From Pelomyxa schiedti (taxonomy: Eukaryota; Evosea; Pelobiontida; Pelomyxidae), in NCBI GenBank assembly GCA_020536535.1, contig JAHLWZ010000053.1, positions 847 to 64,846 of the forward strand: a stretch of DNA of 64,000 nt, written 5' to 3'. The notes beneath the pieces were generated by a model. It saw nothing but the letters and a program-made list of their open reading frames with translations. It was not told the origin of the DNA and did no database searches. Of this stretch, positions 23,393-35,222 are shown one piece after another. A program made the position numbers and the translations under genes. The first letter of the stretch is position 1. Every line of letters starts with the position of its first letter.

Positions 23393-25102
23393 ATGGCGGG
23401 TGTTGGTACTATGCCCGGATCTGCGACACAGCCCAGTATGGGAGTAGCAATAAAAGTAGAAGCACAAGGTGGTGTTGTCAACATGGAGGGTGTAACTACA
23501 ACCGGTGGATCTCGTACTGACAGAATCGAGCGCGATCGCCCCGCCAATCGTTCTAGATCTATGAGTAGAGGCTCTGGGAGCAGGAGCCCTAGTCGAGGGA
23601 GAAAGGGAAGGAGTAGCAAGTCTCGTAGCAGGAGTCCGGCAGTAAAGTAAACAAACCCGAAATTCGGTCCTTTTTGTGCCCCCTCTTTTGTTCAGTGAGC
23701 TCAAACTGTGCAGGGACGACAGCGAAGGCAATACTACAATTTATGTAGGCAATTTGGATTACGACTCTACTGCAAAAGAAATATAGTATGATTATGCTTG
23801 CACTACCACGGCTCATATGTACACAACAGCAAGGAATTCTCTGAATTTGGGCCTATTCTTTATACTGCTATTCCTTTGTTTCCCACTGAGACATCGAAAG
23901 GTTATGGTTTCGTTCAATATGCCAGGTAGTATCAGCACTTTCTTTTGAATCATTTACCCTCTGAAGCCCCGCTTCAGCTGAAAAAGCAGTGAAGCAAATG
24001 CGTGAGTTATAGTTACAATTTCAATATTATTTATACTGTTGGTCCTACGCATGAAACACTCCAAAAACTATTTATTTTCTCCCTTCTTCCCGAGTGTCAT
24101 ACAAACGGCTACCAGTATACATTATGTTGCCATATCATATCTTATACAATTACTTTACTCCTATATACATACTACTCTATTTTCCTTGTAGCATTGCCCC
24201 CGTAAACCTTTCCCCTTTCTCCAACTGACTAAAAAGTTTTCCTCAATTAACATGTGAGACAGATCAGTCAAGGTTACATGGGCGATGCATTACAGTGCGT
24301 TGGGCTACACGTGGTGCACACCGTGGTCGAGTTGATGAATACAAGCCAGGCGTTGATGGGTTAACCTTCCCCTCCTTCTATCTCTATGGTCACCTACTCC
24401 TAGGGAACTGAAACATGAACGTGACAGGTTTTGCCTCAGAATTGACTCTTCAAAACTAAGTACCTTAGGATTGTTCGAGTAAGTGGGGACCTGTCACCAG
24501 AGCCTAGAAGGTACGGTGGGTACCCAGCTCGACCACAGTTTCGCTCTTCTTATCACCGGTCACGCACTTTTTCCCGATCTCGATCCCGTTCGTGGTCTCG
24601 GTCTCGTTCACGCTCCCACTCGCGTTCGTGGTCGCGCCACCACCGCCATTCTTCATCTCGGTCAAGGTCTTCCCGTTCTAGATCAACATCGCGTTCTCGT
24701 TCAAGGTAACCATACCGTACCCTATCAACCCTATTCACTAATTAACTTTGCAATCAGGTCCCCACAATTACCTAAGCAAATTCAACAGCTCCCTGTGATT
24801 GGGGTTCAAGTGACAGTGACTGGAGCAAACACAGCCACAACTACAACAACCACAGCCCCGCCAATGCCTCAACAGCCAATTGCCCAAGTCCCACCCTCTG
24901 TACCAGCGCCGATTTCCACGACCACTGCCGCCCCTGTACCCATGCCTAGCAACCCTCCTCAGCCCTCCGGCACATCAGGAAGCTCTCGGCACTCCTCTCA
25001 CCACAGACACCACCATTCTTCTCGAGACAGGCCACACCGCCACTCACCAAGGTATTCACTTTCCTGTGGTCTTGTCCTAACATCTTTTCCAGACGAGGTT
25101 GA
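23393..25102 (+). CDS. SR-type splicing factor with RRM and RS domains
   Basis: Starts at 23393 (MAGVGTMPG). After an N-terminal SRSMSRGSGSRSPSRGRKG stretch comes an RNA recognition motif with RNP2 TIYVGNLDYD and RNP1 SKGYGFVQYA, closing with LHGRCITVRWATRGAHRGRV. Then follows a dense Arg-Ser run at 24560-24710, a Pro/Thr/Gln-rich linker, and a His/Ser/Arg tail (SSRHSSHHRHHHSS). Splicing 25053-25092 gives the stop at 25100-25102. Such proteins bind exonic enhancers and are phosphorylated on RS repeats by SRPK/CLK kinases, promoting splice-site choice, which suits this intron-rich genome. One intron (about 24003-24264) is the longest I found in the window. It is flanked by RS blocks on both sides, as in Tra2-like proteins, but with an unusual C-terminal extension. 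Confidence 0.8.
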
Positions 25103-25243
25103 GAACTGTGGACCCGCACCTTTGCAAAAAGAAAAAAATTGTCCCCTTGAAAAAGGAAAAGAAAGAAAATTTACAAGTGTTGTTGCGGGGTGTGCATTGA
25201 AACACGAGATGATTTCCCTTTCATTCATTGCCAACACGCGTGT

Positions 25244-26617
25244 TCAATCATAGAAGACAAGTGACAAAGTGAGGAAAGTCCATAAGGGAAACGAAATCAC
25301 AAGAAAGCCAGGGACCTCCTGTGGGGTTGTTGCCTCAATAACAGTGATGCGTGACCCAACAGGGTCTGTGTGGAACAGGAACCCCAATGCACCAACCACT
25401 GTTGGTACCCAATCTCCCGGCTCACCTTTCCTTGTTGCCGGCATCTTGATTAATCTAGCTGGCTCGTTTGCTGTGTCACCCTCGTTGTTGCAATCCCACA
25501 CGGGCACATTCCCATCATCCCGCGGAAATGAAGGGACGTACTCAGAGTCACTGAGAGGGCAATAAGAACCGCAAGCAATGTTCCTTACCACGCCTGTTGA
25601 TCGTTCAACTTCAAAGCAGTGATCCTCCATCTGTGTGACGAAACAGAGACTGCCGTCATGCCTCTTCATTGTAAACACAGAAAATAAAGTGAGGTCTTCA
25701 ATGAGGGTAATAAGGCACCGTGTGACACTGAGAACCTTGAGGGTGCCACCCACGTGTGTGCCTGGGACATCAACAATCAGTAACCTTGGTGATGTTTCCC
25801 TTCCCACGCACACCACCAGAAGCAGCTCATCAGGCCTCGACGGCACAAACTCCATCTGCATGAGAAACTGTGGCAGTTCCACACATGTGGCGCCTCCTTC
25901 GCAACAGAACCGGCACAGTCCAGCCTCTACAGGGCCTTGCAAATTCAGCCGCACTGTGAGCATCACAGATGGCGGTGGGTCGCCGTAGTAGCGAACAACA
26001 GCGGCGGGGGTTCTCCCAGCCCTCACCAGCCACTTTCCGTTGGCCACGTGCAACTCCTCGCTGAACGTAGCGGGGTCCTCGTCGACTATCCCGAGAATCT
26101 CCCCGGCGACGCTGTCCCACATGTACCAGCGCCCGCTGGGGTCGGTGGACCCCCCGTCGAATTCCCACTGGAGCGCCACGAAGAGCCTGTCACTCACCCA
26201 GTAGGGCCCAGGGACCCCCGCGGCCCCCCTCTCTTCGATGTCACCAACCACACTCCCTAGCAGGCGCGACACCCTCACACACAGGAACACATGCTCTTCT
26301 TTTTCTTCTTGTTCCTGGTCCTCATTCTCTGTTGGCTCTTCGCCGCGGCCAATGGCATCGCACTTGGCCCTCCTCCTCCCTTGCACATCCAGCACGAATG
26401 TTGTGGCAGTGTCCCGAACCAGGTCCCAAACCATCCGACCAATGATGTGACTGATGCCGTTGAGGGCCAGCACCAATGCCCTCAGTTGGTCACAGGCACG
26501 TATTGTGGATGTAACAACGTAAACCTCTTGGTTCTGCGTCTTACAAACCGAAGTGTGAGAAAAAAATAAATGGCGAAATAAAAAAAACACCAGACCGCCG
26601 ATCCTGAGAGACAACAA
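25244..26617 (-). CDS. long intronless orphan protein
   Basis: A single frame of about 457 codons with no intron, unlike nearly all neighbours. No ATG opens it: the first in-frame ATG is at about 26437 (MVWDLVRDTATTFVLDV), so either that is the start or an upstream exon is missing. Content is regular and protein-like: CDQLRALVLALNG, then repeated beta-strand-like blocks with Trp/Tyr at intervals (GRWYMWDSVAG, LHVANGKWLVRAG, LCFVTQMEDHCFEVERST), which suggest a propeller or beta-rich fold. An acidic run (ENEDQEQEEKEE) interrupts it. I recognise no family. The style recalls large lineage-specific protein families reported in Archamoebae, but that is memory and not evidence. The minus strand from 25244 was chosen because the opposite strand has no comparable frame. 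Confidence 0.6.
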   Translation of the reverse strand: MLSLRIGGLVFFLFRHLFFSHTSVCKTQNQEVYVVTSTIRACDQLRALVLALNGISHIIGRMVWDLVRDTATTFVLDVQGRRRAKCDAIGRGEEPTENEDQEQEEKEEHVFLCVRVSRLLGSVVGDIEERGAAGVPGPYWVSDRLFVALQWEFDGGSTDPSGRWYMWDSVAGEILGIVDEDPATFSEELHVANGKWLVRAGRTPAAVVRYYGDPPPSVMLTVRLNLQGPVEAGLCRFCCEGGATCVELPQFLMQMEFVPSRPDELLLVVCVGRETSPRLLIVDVPGTHVGGTLKVLSVTRCLITLIEDLTLFSVFTMKRHDGSLCFVTQMEDHCFEVERSTGVVRNIACGSYCPLSDSEYVPSFPRDDGNVPVWDCNNEGDTANEPARLIKMPATRKGEPGDWVPTVVGALGFLFHTDPVGSRITVIEATTPQEVPGFLVISFPLWTFLTLSLVFYD

Positions 26618-27035
26618 GGAAAATGACAGCGTTCCGGTCTGTTGATTATTTTATTCAGCCAAACCGTTTGTGGTCCTTGTGCCTTTGAACTCACTGTTGG
26701 GTTTGAACCGTTATGATCAGCAAAGGCAACATTGGCATTGCAGCTGCCAAATAAGGTGGGGCATTTCTTTCCACGCTGCCCCACCATAACTCTCTGCCCT
26801 CCCCCAAGAAGGTTAGTTACTCGACGTCGCTCACCACAGGCTTTTTTTTTTTTTTTGAGAAATGAATCTTTTGTATTCGCTACTATGTCGATCCCTTCTA
26901 ACAACTATAGCCATATGCAGGTGACGCCTTTACGTTTGCGACCGATGTCGCTTTCTGTTTCGTGGTTTTTTTTTTTTGGCTTGCACCTACAATTGGAGGC
27001 ATGGGGCCGATACAACTGACACATTTTACAAAGTT
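26618..27035. other. intergenic region, possible 5' part of the orphan gene
   Basis: About 420 bases between two minus-strand genes. Homopolymer T runs occur at 26841-26855 and 26967-26976. A minus-strand open stretch (26904 downwards) overlaps the orphan gene in another frame and might include an upstream exon, but I could not find a convincing junction. Confidence 0.3.
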
Positions 27036-28502
27036 TTACAATTTACAGATATTTGACCTGTGTTGGTGGTCATGTCCAGTGAATGCAATGCAATGGTACT
27101 TCTTCCTATGCTTCCAGCCACGTTCTGAATGAGTGCTGTTAGTTGCGCTTACATACAGAAGTTCTCGTACACTTGAGGTTTTAGTCTCGGTCTTGACGGA
27201 GTCTCCCTGAAGAAAAATTTGACCAGTACTTGACAATGTTCTCCCAATAAAATACCCTTGAAAGCTGAATCGAGGAGAATAAGCGGATGTAAAAACCAAT
27301 GGGGCCGTACTGGTTTAATTCAGCTATATCGATACGTCCATTGCAGGCCTTGCAGGATACAACTGAATTGGAATTTATTGGCATTGCTACAAATGCATAT
27401 TAGCGTCAAATTTATGATTCTCTTACAAACTCAAATGTGACAACGATATAAGCCCGGAAACTGTGCCGAGGGTGAGGAAAGATTCTTCCGAGAGTACTAC
27501 ATCTTTGAATAAATTAATCACTGAGAAACTTGGGAAAAAATATTGTAAACTTGATGCAAAGAAGAATCCCCCGTCAACTACTACAGTCAGATTTCCTGCT
27601 ACTTGTATACTAGATTTCTGCCCTATCGCACAACTTCCAGAAACTGACCGAAATGAAAGAGACCCAATAGCGAAATTCCCAACAATATCCGATGTTGCTG
27701 CAACTAGGAGAAACTTTTTAGCACTAGTGAGATGACTATCAACTACCTGTAACAACTTCTATGGCTCCAGGCCAGTGGGGAGGGATACTTATAGTGACTT
27801 CGCCTTCAACGCAATTACTTTCAACTGCCATTGCGCAAGGAATAAGTACTAGTAAGCTTAACAGAAATCTACAATTCATGAACCACATAAAAGGAAAGAA
27901 TTCACTTACGAGGCACCAGCAAACAGTACAGCAAAGGAAATGGAATTGTAGGCAATAAGAAAAGCGGCCATAGAAATTATGACCTATAACAGTGAGCCGG
28001 GGAAAGTTTTTCACTGATGCGAACGCACTAGAACACAAGGCGAAAGTGACGAACCAGAAGCTAGTATCTCCCCGTCTTCACAGGTCATATCCAACAGGTT
28101 GCATGTTCCTTTTCCTTGACCGTGGCACTTAACCCTTTTGTAAGAAAGGGTAATTCTAAAGGAACTAACCACACCATAAGCCAGGTTATTTCTGATGTAT
28201 CGACAGTGAGAGCTGTTTGGGCCATACTATCTACCACGGCCTTTGCATTCCCCCAAATTCTCCCTTGTACTTTCACATTACCATCAGAACTCTCCTGCAG
28301 AACAATTCGCCCCTTAATCTCATTAGACCAGTATTCCATTCCCACCACAACGCACTACCTCATGCATGAAAACTGATACTCTGGAAACAGAAGCCGCTGC
28401 CTGTGACACAACCGGAGTGGCCTTGTACTCCCCCACACAAGTGCCCTCACATAACATATGGGCTGTAACCAAGCAAATCACCGCACATCTAAGCACCGAC
28501 AT
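27036..28502 (-). CDS. secreted protein with EGF-like and TIG/IPT-like segments, unidentified
   Basis: A start at 28502 gives a hydrophobic leader with Cys (MSVLRCAVICLVTAHMLC); an upstream in-frame ATG at 28538 is possible. Several short exons follow. Plausible pieces are IKGRIVLQESSDGNVKVQG (beta-strand-like), a Cys-spaced EGF-like piece (CHGQGKGTCNLLDMTC), and FPRLTVIGHNFYGRFSYC, which resembles the opening strand of a TIG/IPT domain. Further down are Val/Ser/Gly-rich beta segments. The exons could not all be joined with confidence, and the 3' end is approximate. The best description is a secreted or cell-surface beta-rich protein. A Cu/Zn superoxide dismutase was considered and dropped because no copper-binding His pattern is visible. 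Confidence 0.4.
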
Positions 28503-28638
28503 CTTACTGTTACTTTTTCTGTCATTGTTTTTTTCCACCTTTGTTGTGGGACTACACCCAGTAAATGCGCAAAGGAAAACCGAGAAAACAAAAAAATCGT
28601 AGAGTCACTTGCAACTGAGGTTCAAAAAAAATGCAGTT

Positions 28639-31600
28639 TTATGTACATAGGCGAGACAACTCTGTGATGGTATCGTCGATGAGAGAGGAGAATACGGAGT
28701 CGGCTATGTGCTTGGTGACTTGTTGGTGTGTGTTGGACTTCTCTCGCTGGTCCCAGAGGGACAGTGCTCTCTTGCATATCATTTTTGGGAGAGGATGGTG
28801 TGTGGTGGTTTGAGGGGATACCCACTGCGATATGGTGTGTGATATATTGTTGTGAATGTCGTTTTGGTGCATAAGATGCAGCTGCGAAGTGGGTGACAGG
28901 TAGCGGCAAGTATTTTGCCAGGTGTCCGGAGACTTCCTTCCAGCTGGTAAGACCTCCAAGGCCTCACATATCAGGTCAAATTTCTGCAGGTGTGGTCAAA
29001 TGGGGTTACCTCTTTATTATAAAATGGAGCAGTGGTGATTTATACCAGGCGCCTAAGTGCTTTATCATATTTAGGAGGACCAGTAGTTTCCAGATTTCCC
29101 GCCTCCAATTGTTCAAATATGTGCTCCCCTACTGGAAGGAGCCGAGACACATCAACTATATCACCAGTGATTCCGCAGTGGCGTGTTGATTCTGAAACAA
29201 CGTCTCGGGAATACGAAGACATTGAATCAACTGAGAGGATGAGTGGTGGAGGTTGTGCTGTGTTTGAAGGTGGACTGTCGGAAATAGGAAGGGTTTGTGC
29301 CGAATCTGACACTGATATTGAATATTCCATTGCTGGTGTGGGGGGAGAAGTGTTGGTTAAGACTGCGCTCGTTGAGACTTCATCCCCAAATACGAGTGCA
29401 TCAATAGTGTCATTCAAGATCACTTTGAACATTGCTTCAGAAATATCCCAAGTGAACACAAATTCCTTTTTAGCGATTTGTGATTTAGCAAGGGCCTGTA
29501 ATTGGTATCAGTAAGGATTATCAGCCTGTGGGCAACCTGCATGCGACATAGGCAATGCTTGAAATTTTCCCATGACAGCACAGCTTCACGTCTAAACATA
29601 CACTTACGCACACGATCTCGGAAGGTGGTTCTATTACAAAGCGGCTGAAGAGTACTTTCATCCGAGGTAATTTGATCCCCGCTACTTAATGTGAGTTGAT
29701 GGCTATCTGTAGCTGTCTCTATTTCTGAATGAGAACTCTCCGAATCTGTGTCTTCAGAACACAGGTTAGCAATTTCAGTGCAGTCAGATACATCACTCGG
29801 GAATGAATTTCTTACGACAGGTGCATTTACGGGAGGGGTAGGGACACCAACGTCGCACTTGGAGTCAGTTGAGGGGTCTTTCGTATTGGGAAGTTCTTTT
29901 ATACTTTTGATAATGTGAATGCTATTTCGGATTGGTACAACACCAAGATCGAGTCCTTGGCTGGGGCTGGTATAAGGATCTTGTGGGATGGGCATATGAT
30001 GTTGTCCGTGTCCTCTGGCGCGCGGATTGCATGGTGTACCAGCATTATATTGCTCATTAGTAGGTCTTGAATTGGCACTGGGGTCAATATTGCTCCCGGA
30101 AACTTGATGGCTTGCAATGTTGGTATCGGCCTTCTTTGCTCGTGGCGCATTTGTCCTCCGAGCTACCTGCCTCTTATGTGTATTATGAGGTACGTCCACT
30201 GATCGAGGTGGTAAAGTGGTCTCTTCACAGACTATTTGTATTGTATCATAAGGGCGCGGTCTGTTACTACAGCTTTGCGTAGCTGAAGCGGACTGAACGG
30301 ATGACATGGTGCTACTGTAACTTTCCCTTCCAGGGGAGGTAGAGACATCAGAGCAGTCACTTGTGGACCATTTTGCCCTACTGTTGGAGCCATGTTGAGA
30401 TAAGCTACAGAGACAGCAACATGGCTCGGAGGATGATATTTCCGTGGACTGCGCGGCTGAGCCCTTATTGTACTTAAGCAACAAGAAAGGGAAGGGTGAG
30501 AAATTACCACAGATAAGGTAGCACCACATAAGCTGCAACAGGAAAAGGAATTATGTTCCGAAAAGTCCGAAAGCGGTTCTCTGAACTTTGAGGAGCTAGA
30601 TACATCAAAAAAGTTTCCTTGTTGTAGCGCATTGGATGCCTTACTGTGCTTCACTGTGAGCGAATGCTCAGGTTGGATGGAGAGCGGTGTTGAACTTTCT
30701 TGTGGAGTCATAAGTCTTGTGAGCAGGGACACAACACTGAACTGAACCGAAGAGCCGTTTTGATTAAAAGGAGCAGGATATTCGGAGGATATTGATGTAA
30801 ATGAAGTCCGCTGCCAGGTGTGAGTACTTGTGCACGCTTTATTTGCTCTGTATCGGCGCCAGGCTCTCTGAATGATAATTGCGGCATTACTTTCGCGTTT
30901 CAAGTTTTCCCACAGTAGTGCAGGTGAGTTCAGTGTTCGGAAAGCCTTGGAAAATTTAAGTACGATGCATGACATAGAATTTAAATAATAAACCTGAAAG
31001 TCTCTCTTGGATGTAGGACCAGCTATAAAGTCTTGTTGGAAGTTTTCTGCTGTTTTCTGGCAGGAATTTCTATTGCGATAGAGCTGTGCTATTTGTAGCT
31101 CAAATAATTTGCTGTTTGCTTCAAGATCTACAGATAGATCAGAACAAGGGGAAAAGCAGGAAGGCAAGTACCTGCAAGTTCCTGCTGAAATCTATTAGTT
31201 GACAGCGGATCAGAACTGGAATGTGGTGATATGAGGGGTACTTTGGGGTCAGTTGGTGAGCCAAAATTTTTGAACTCTGAAAGGGGACTAGTTGGGTTTA
31301 TGGTGTGTGGTGAGGTGGGGTCCAGTGCAGATTTGGGAGCCACAGCTCTAAGTGGGGTGGAGGAGACAGGATGTGGGACTCGTGAGGTCCAATCCCTGGA
31401 GTCAGAAAAGGATGATGAAGTGGTGGTACTCCCCGGGCACACCCCACGCTCTGTACGGGGGGGCCCTTCACATCGTGTGGAAGGTAAAGGTGAGCTATGA
31501 CGCACTATGCTTTCCTCTTGCCCATCTATAACAGGAGGTACTGGGGTTGGTCTGTTGGGGGAGTGCAGTGGTTTCCCTTTTTGACTCACTGTAGGTAATT

Positions 31601-32681
31601 GCTTGTGGTGCTGAAGAATTCTATTAACTTCGGTAAGAGCTATATTGGAATGCCATGTTCTTGACCTGGCACCTTTGTCCATACGCAAACATTTTAGGTC
31701 TGTTGTCAACTGGTTTGGCTAAGTGCTTTGAAATGCTGATTCTTTTTGCGGTTTCCTGTCTCTTTTTTTCAATGTATTCCTTTTTTCCAAATTAACATGT
31801 ATTAACTCAAAAGGGAGCACACTTTGAGTTGTTTTTTTTCCTCCTCTGTCAAAATTTTGGGCTTCCGAGAATTTTGTTCCATTGAGTCGGAATCCAAGTT
31901 TAACTGGGAAGAGTGTTTCTGTTTAAGAAGTGTAGGAGCCCATACATTTGGTTCTTTTTTTGCAACAGGGGGGTTGATTTGTCCAGGTAAGTGGGTCTTG
32001 GCATGCCTTACTGTTGCAGGGGTTACATCCGTACATTTTGGTGTAGCCTCTTTTGGCTTGGAAGGCACTTTGTTTTGGTGCAAAAGTGAACTCTGTTTGG
32101 ATGCCACATGGGACCCTAGGTGATGTTGAGGATTCCTACGAGTGACACTTGGTGGCTTTTCAGGCAATTCCACAGATGTTGTCTGTACCACAATGGGTTC
32201 CTTTTGCAAATGTCAGAAAGTTCGCGTCGGTGCTCTACATTTTGTTGAAGTAGCACAAACGAGGAAACATTTCCACTCGCGCAGGGCGGTTCCAACCCTA
32301 CAGGCAGTAAAACATTACAGTTTTCTCCCGATCTCCTTTTCTGCACGTATTACGATGCGTAAGTGCATAACAGACTGTACCTTATCAATTGAAGACTGCA
32401 ATTTTCGCACAGCCTCTGCGCACAAGTGAACGACACGTGAGAGGTGAAAAATAGTAACCTTTCCTCCGTTGGATCTCGGCTCTTTCCAGGTCCTCGCTTC
32501 TTTGCAAAGAGTAAGAACACAAAATACCAAACCATTTGTCTACGATCTACCGGTCTCTAAGATCCACACGTTGGGGCTCCACAAGGGTGACCTCTCTGCA
32601 TACCACTCTAATTCCCGGTCCGTTGCTCATTGCTAATCGTCTTTCGAGAATGAGATCTGGAATTTTTGTCTGGCAATCCAT
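28639..32681 (-). CDS. large IQ-motif coiled-coil protein, possibly centrosomal
   Basis: A start at 32681 gives MDCQTKIPDLILE, then short charged exons that form a coiled coil (RSEDLERAEIQRRK, EAVRKLQSSIDK). Long Ser/Thr/Pro-rich exons cover 32209-31128 and much of 31167-29420. At about 30850-30890 is a clear IQ motif, NAAIIIQRAWRRYRANK, a calmodulin or myosin-light-chain binding helix. The C-terminal exons read ALAKSQIAKKEFVFTWDISE, PKYDKALRRLKFDLICEALE and end SLIDDTITELSRLCT. A terminal helix pair of this kind occurs in some centrosomal and basal-body proteins, but I cannot assign one. Minus-strand frames at 28639-29459 and 29420-31167 overlap in different phases and are probably joined by splicing. 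It could be two genes. Confidence 0.45.
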
Positions 32682-32802
32682 TGCCTCAATTGAGCAGTTG
32701 GGGCAAGAAACTGTCAACAAAAGAAAAAAAAATAAAAGTCAAAACATAAAAAAAAAAAAAGTAGCTTTGTGTAGGTCTATCCGGCGTGCTGCCACAGTAA
32801 AG
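32682..32802. promoter_or_regulatory. 121-bp head-to-head spacer, probable shared promoter
   Basis: This is the only sequence between the start codons of the IQ/coiled-coil gene (minus) and RAD23 (plus). It contains A-rich runs (32717-32760) next to the RAD23 side. Both promoters and 5' leaders must fit here, so a bidirectional promoter is likely. No specific box could be named. Confidence 0.45.
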
Positions 32803-34398
32803 ATGAAGATCACAATCAAGACACTGCAAAAGAAGGAGTTTTCCTTTGATGTGGAGACCACGGCGAAGGTATTTACTGCCGCATTTTGTGTCGTAGACGT
32901 AAGCTTATTTTTTTCGACCCACACGGTGCACTATAGGTCATTGAAATTAAAGAGAGAATTGAACGCGAGCAATCGTTCCCGGTTTCATGGCAAAAGTTGA
33001 TTTTTGCTGGTAAGATTCTCGAAAACAACGCAACCCTCGTGGAGCAAGGAGTAACTGATAATTCTTTCCTCGTGCTTATGACAAGAAAGGTTACTCACTC
33101 GTGATTCGCTACGAAAGATTTCTTATCTTCTTTAGCCTGCAGATGCCCCTGCTACTCAGGCAGCTACTCCTGCCCCCCCTGCTACACCCACGCCCACTCC
33201 AACTCCAACTCCAACCCCAACGCCGACTCCGACTCCAACTCCCGTAGCCACTCCAACCCCAACGCCCACACCCACGCCAACCCCCACCCCAACTCCCACG
33301 CCCACAACTGCAGTTAACGTTCCGTATGCTACTTCATGACTCTTCCCACTTCACCAACCCTTTCTTTAGACAAGGTAACCAGCTTGTCATGGGAAGCGAC
33401 TATGAGAACACGATCAAGAACATTTGTGATATGGGATTTGAACGTGACCTGGTAATCAAGGCATTGAGAGCAGCCTACCACAATCCTGATAGAGCCGTCG
33501 AGTATTTGACTTCAGTGAGATTCCTTATGGGTTTTTTCCCTGTTGGCTAACATCTATTAAGGGAGAGGGCATTCCTGACGTGCCTGATATGCCAGCAGCC
33601 TTTGCCCCACGAACTCAGCCACGTACTACTCCAACCCCCACCCCAGCTACCCCTACCCCTACTCCCACTCCTACAACCCCTGCCACGCCAGCAACTCCTA
33701 CTCCAACTCCAACAACTCCCTCAGCGCCTGGCATGCAAGGTGTTCCATTTTCTATGTTCGGTGGTGCTGGTATTTCCCTTTCTCCGGTTTCTGTTGCATT
33801 TATTTGCTCTCAGGGCGCGGCAGTGGTGGTGCAACACCCGCAACTGGTGGCCCCACTGGCGGTGTGCATCTTTTTTCCCTTTGGAGGTTTTCACTTTTCT
33901 TAGGTGGTAGAGGAGGGCCTCTGGACTTCTTGCGAACTGATCCCCAATTCCTGGCCATGCGCGACATGATCCAACAAGACCCACGTCTTCTGCAACCAGC
34001 CATTGCTTCACTTGCAAGATCAAGACCCGAAATTTTACAGCTTATCCAGCAGAATCAAGGAGATTTCCTGCGACTTATGGCGGAGTTAGCCCCTGGTCTT
34101 GGTGGTGGTCCTGCAACTGGTGGAGGTGGTGAGGGAGCGATGCCAAGGTATGCACCTTGAAGTATTGCTTTACCTCTAAAACTACAATAGATCCATTCAA
34201 GTCACTCCTGAAGAGAAGGCGGCAATTGAGCGGGTAATTTTTCTCTTTTTCACTTCCACTGTACTAACTTGCACCAAGTTGGAGGCTCTTGGCTACGACC
34301 GTGCTACCGTCATGCAAGCGTATTTTGCTTGTGACAAGAATGAGGAGTTGACAGCCAATTGGTTGCTTGAACATGGCCATGACGATGACCAGGAGTGA
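32803..34398 (+). CDS. RAD23: RAD23 ubiquitin-receptor / nucleotide-excision repair protein
   Basis: Nine exons: join(32803..32868,32937..33089,33136..33323,33370..33514,33562..33769,33814..33861,33904..34147,34191..34233,34279..34398), 404 residues, phases exact. RAD23 shuttles ubiquitinated proteins to the proteasome and stabilises XPC/Rad4. Seen in order: an N-terminal ubiquitin-like domain ([30 protein letters not shown]); a Thr-Pro repeat linker; UBA1 ([21 protein letters not shown], then RAVEYL); a second Thr-Pro linker; an STI1/XPC-binding segment ([36 protein letters not shown]-like); and UBA2 ([33 protein letters not shown]). Domain order and length are typical. The Thr-Pro linkers are encoded by near-perfect microsatellites. 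Confidence 0.95.
33169..33312 (+). repeat. ACNCCN hexanucleotide-like microsatellite coding Thr-Pro
   Basis: Dozens of units of the form ACN-CCN, with interruptions, encode a Thr-Pro linker in RAD23. A second, less regular tract encodes the linker at about 33625-33725. Third bases vary among A, C, G and T, which suggests selection for the protein repeat and not recent slippage alone. Confidence 0.85.
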
Positions 34399-34576
34399 TT
34401 CGTCTTTTAATGTTCTTGGACTATTTTTCCCTTTGTCTGTCGCCCACCCCACAAACACGGGAGACACCAAAGAAGTATTTTTGTGAACCCACAAGCGTTT
34501 TCAAATAAACTCAATTCTATCATCTTTTTTTTTTTTTTTTTTTTGTAAAGGCACAGATAGATGTGTCGGCGTAAAC

Positions 34577-35222
34577 TCAGCAAATGGGTTCACAGAGGTC
34601 GAGGGTGCAACTGTTATTTTCGTGACCCACATAGGCCTCGTAACACGCCCTGGTTGTGTCGGACTTGAGCCCTTGTGCGGCCAGCATATCCATGAACATG
34701 GCCCAGGCGGGTCCAAACTGCTCACAGCCAATGGTGCAGTGTCCCACTGCGTATTTGCCACCAGGCACGATCATCACATTCTTCCCAGCTGACTGGGCTC
34801 TTTCTGTGTGTTGGTGAGGATAGGTTTTGATAGTTGATAATCAAACATCGAAGGATTATGTGAATCATCAAAGACAGGACAAAAAGAAAAAAGATTTGTG
34901 AGAGAATAACGACCTGCTTGGGGATCATCAGCACGAGGCAGGCACGAGAACGGAGCTGATCCACGGGGGTGGAGTAGGGGTCGTTGTAATATATTCCCAG
35001 TGTCCTCATTTCGGCCTCAGGCAAACCGAAAAGTGTTTCTCCTGCTCTGACCACCTGCCGTTTCGTTGTTAAGGACAGCTACAAACAAACCAACAGTGAC
35101 AGAGGGGAGCTCACCGCGTCGAATTTTAGTCCAATGAGGTTGTAGGCCCCGCAGTGCTCCTCGTAGAGAACTGTCACTGGTGCCCTCTCTTGCACGCTCA
35201 TGCTGATTTGAATATCTGCCAT
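34577..35222 (-). CDS. GyrI-like (AraC effector-binding-type) domain protein
   Basis: Exon 1 (35115-35222) starts MADIQISMSVQERAPVTV and reads on to GLKFDA. An intron at 35055-35114 joins it to VVRAGETLFGLPEAEM, and a second, longer intron leads to the final exon ending at 34577. The protein is about 155 residues, the size of stand-alone GyrI-like domains. It shows the family pattern: an early strand with Tyr-Glu-Glu, TLGIYYNDPYSTPVDQLR, RACLVLMIP and VMIVPGGKYAVGHCTIGCEQ, then a Trp-containing helix and ACYEAYVGHE. These domains bind small ligands in bacteria and occur sporadically in eukaryotes. Cytosolic, with no targeting signal. Function here unknown; a ligand-binding or detoxification role is the likely guess. 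Confidence 0.6.

Noticed and set aside
24553-24738. Minus-strand Arg/Asp/Glu-rich frame
   Set aside because: It is the antisense shadow of the Arg-Ser repeat of the SR factor.
28085-28348. Cu/Zn superoxide dismutase for the segment around IKGRIVLQ
   Set aside because: No copper/zinc His ligands follow and neighbouring exons are EGF/TIG-like.
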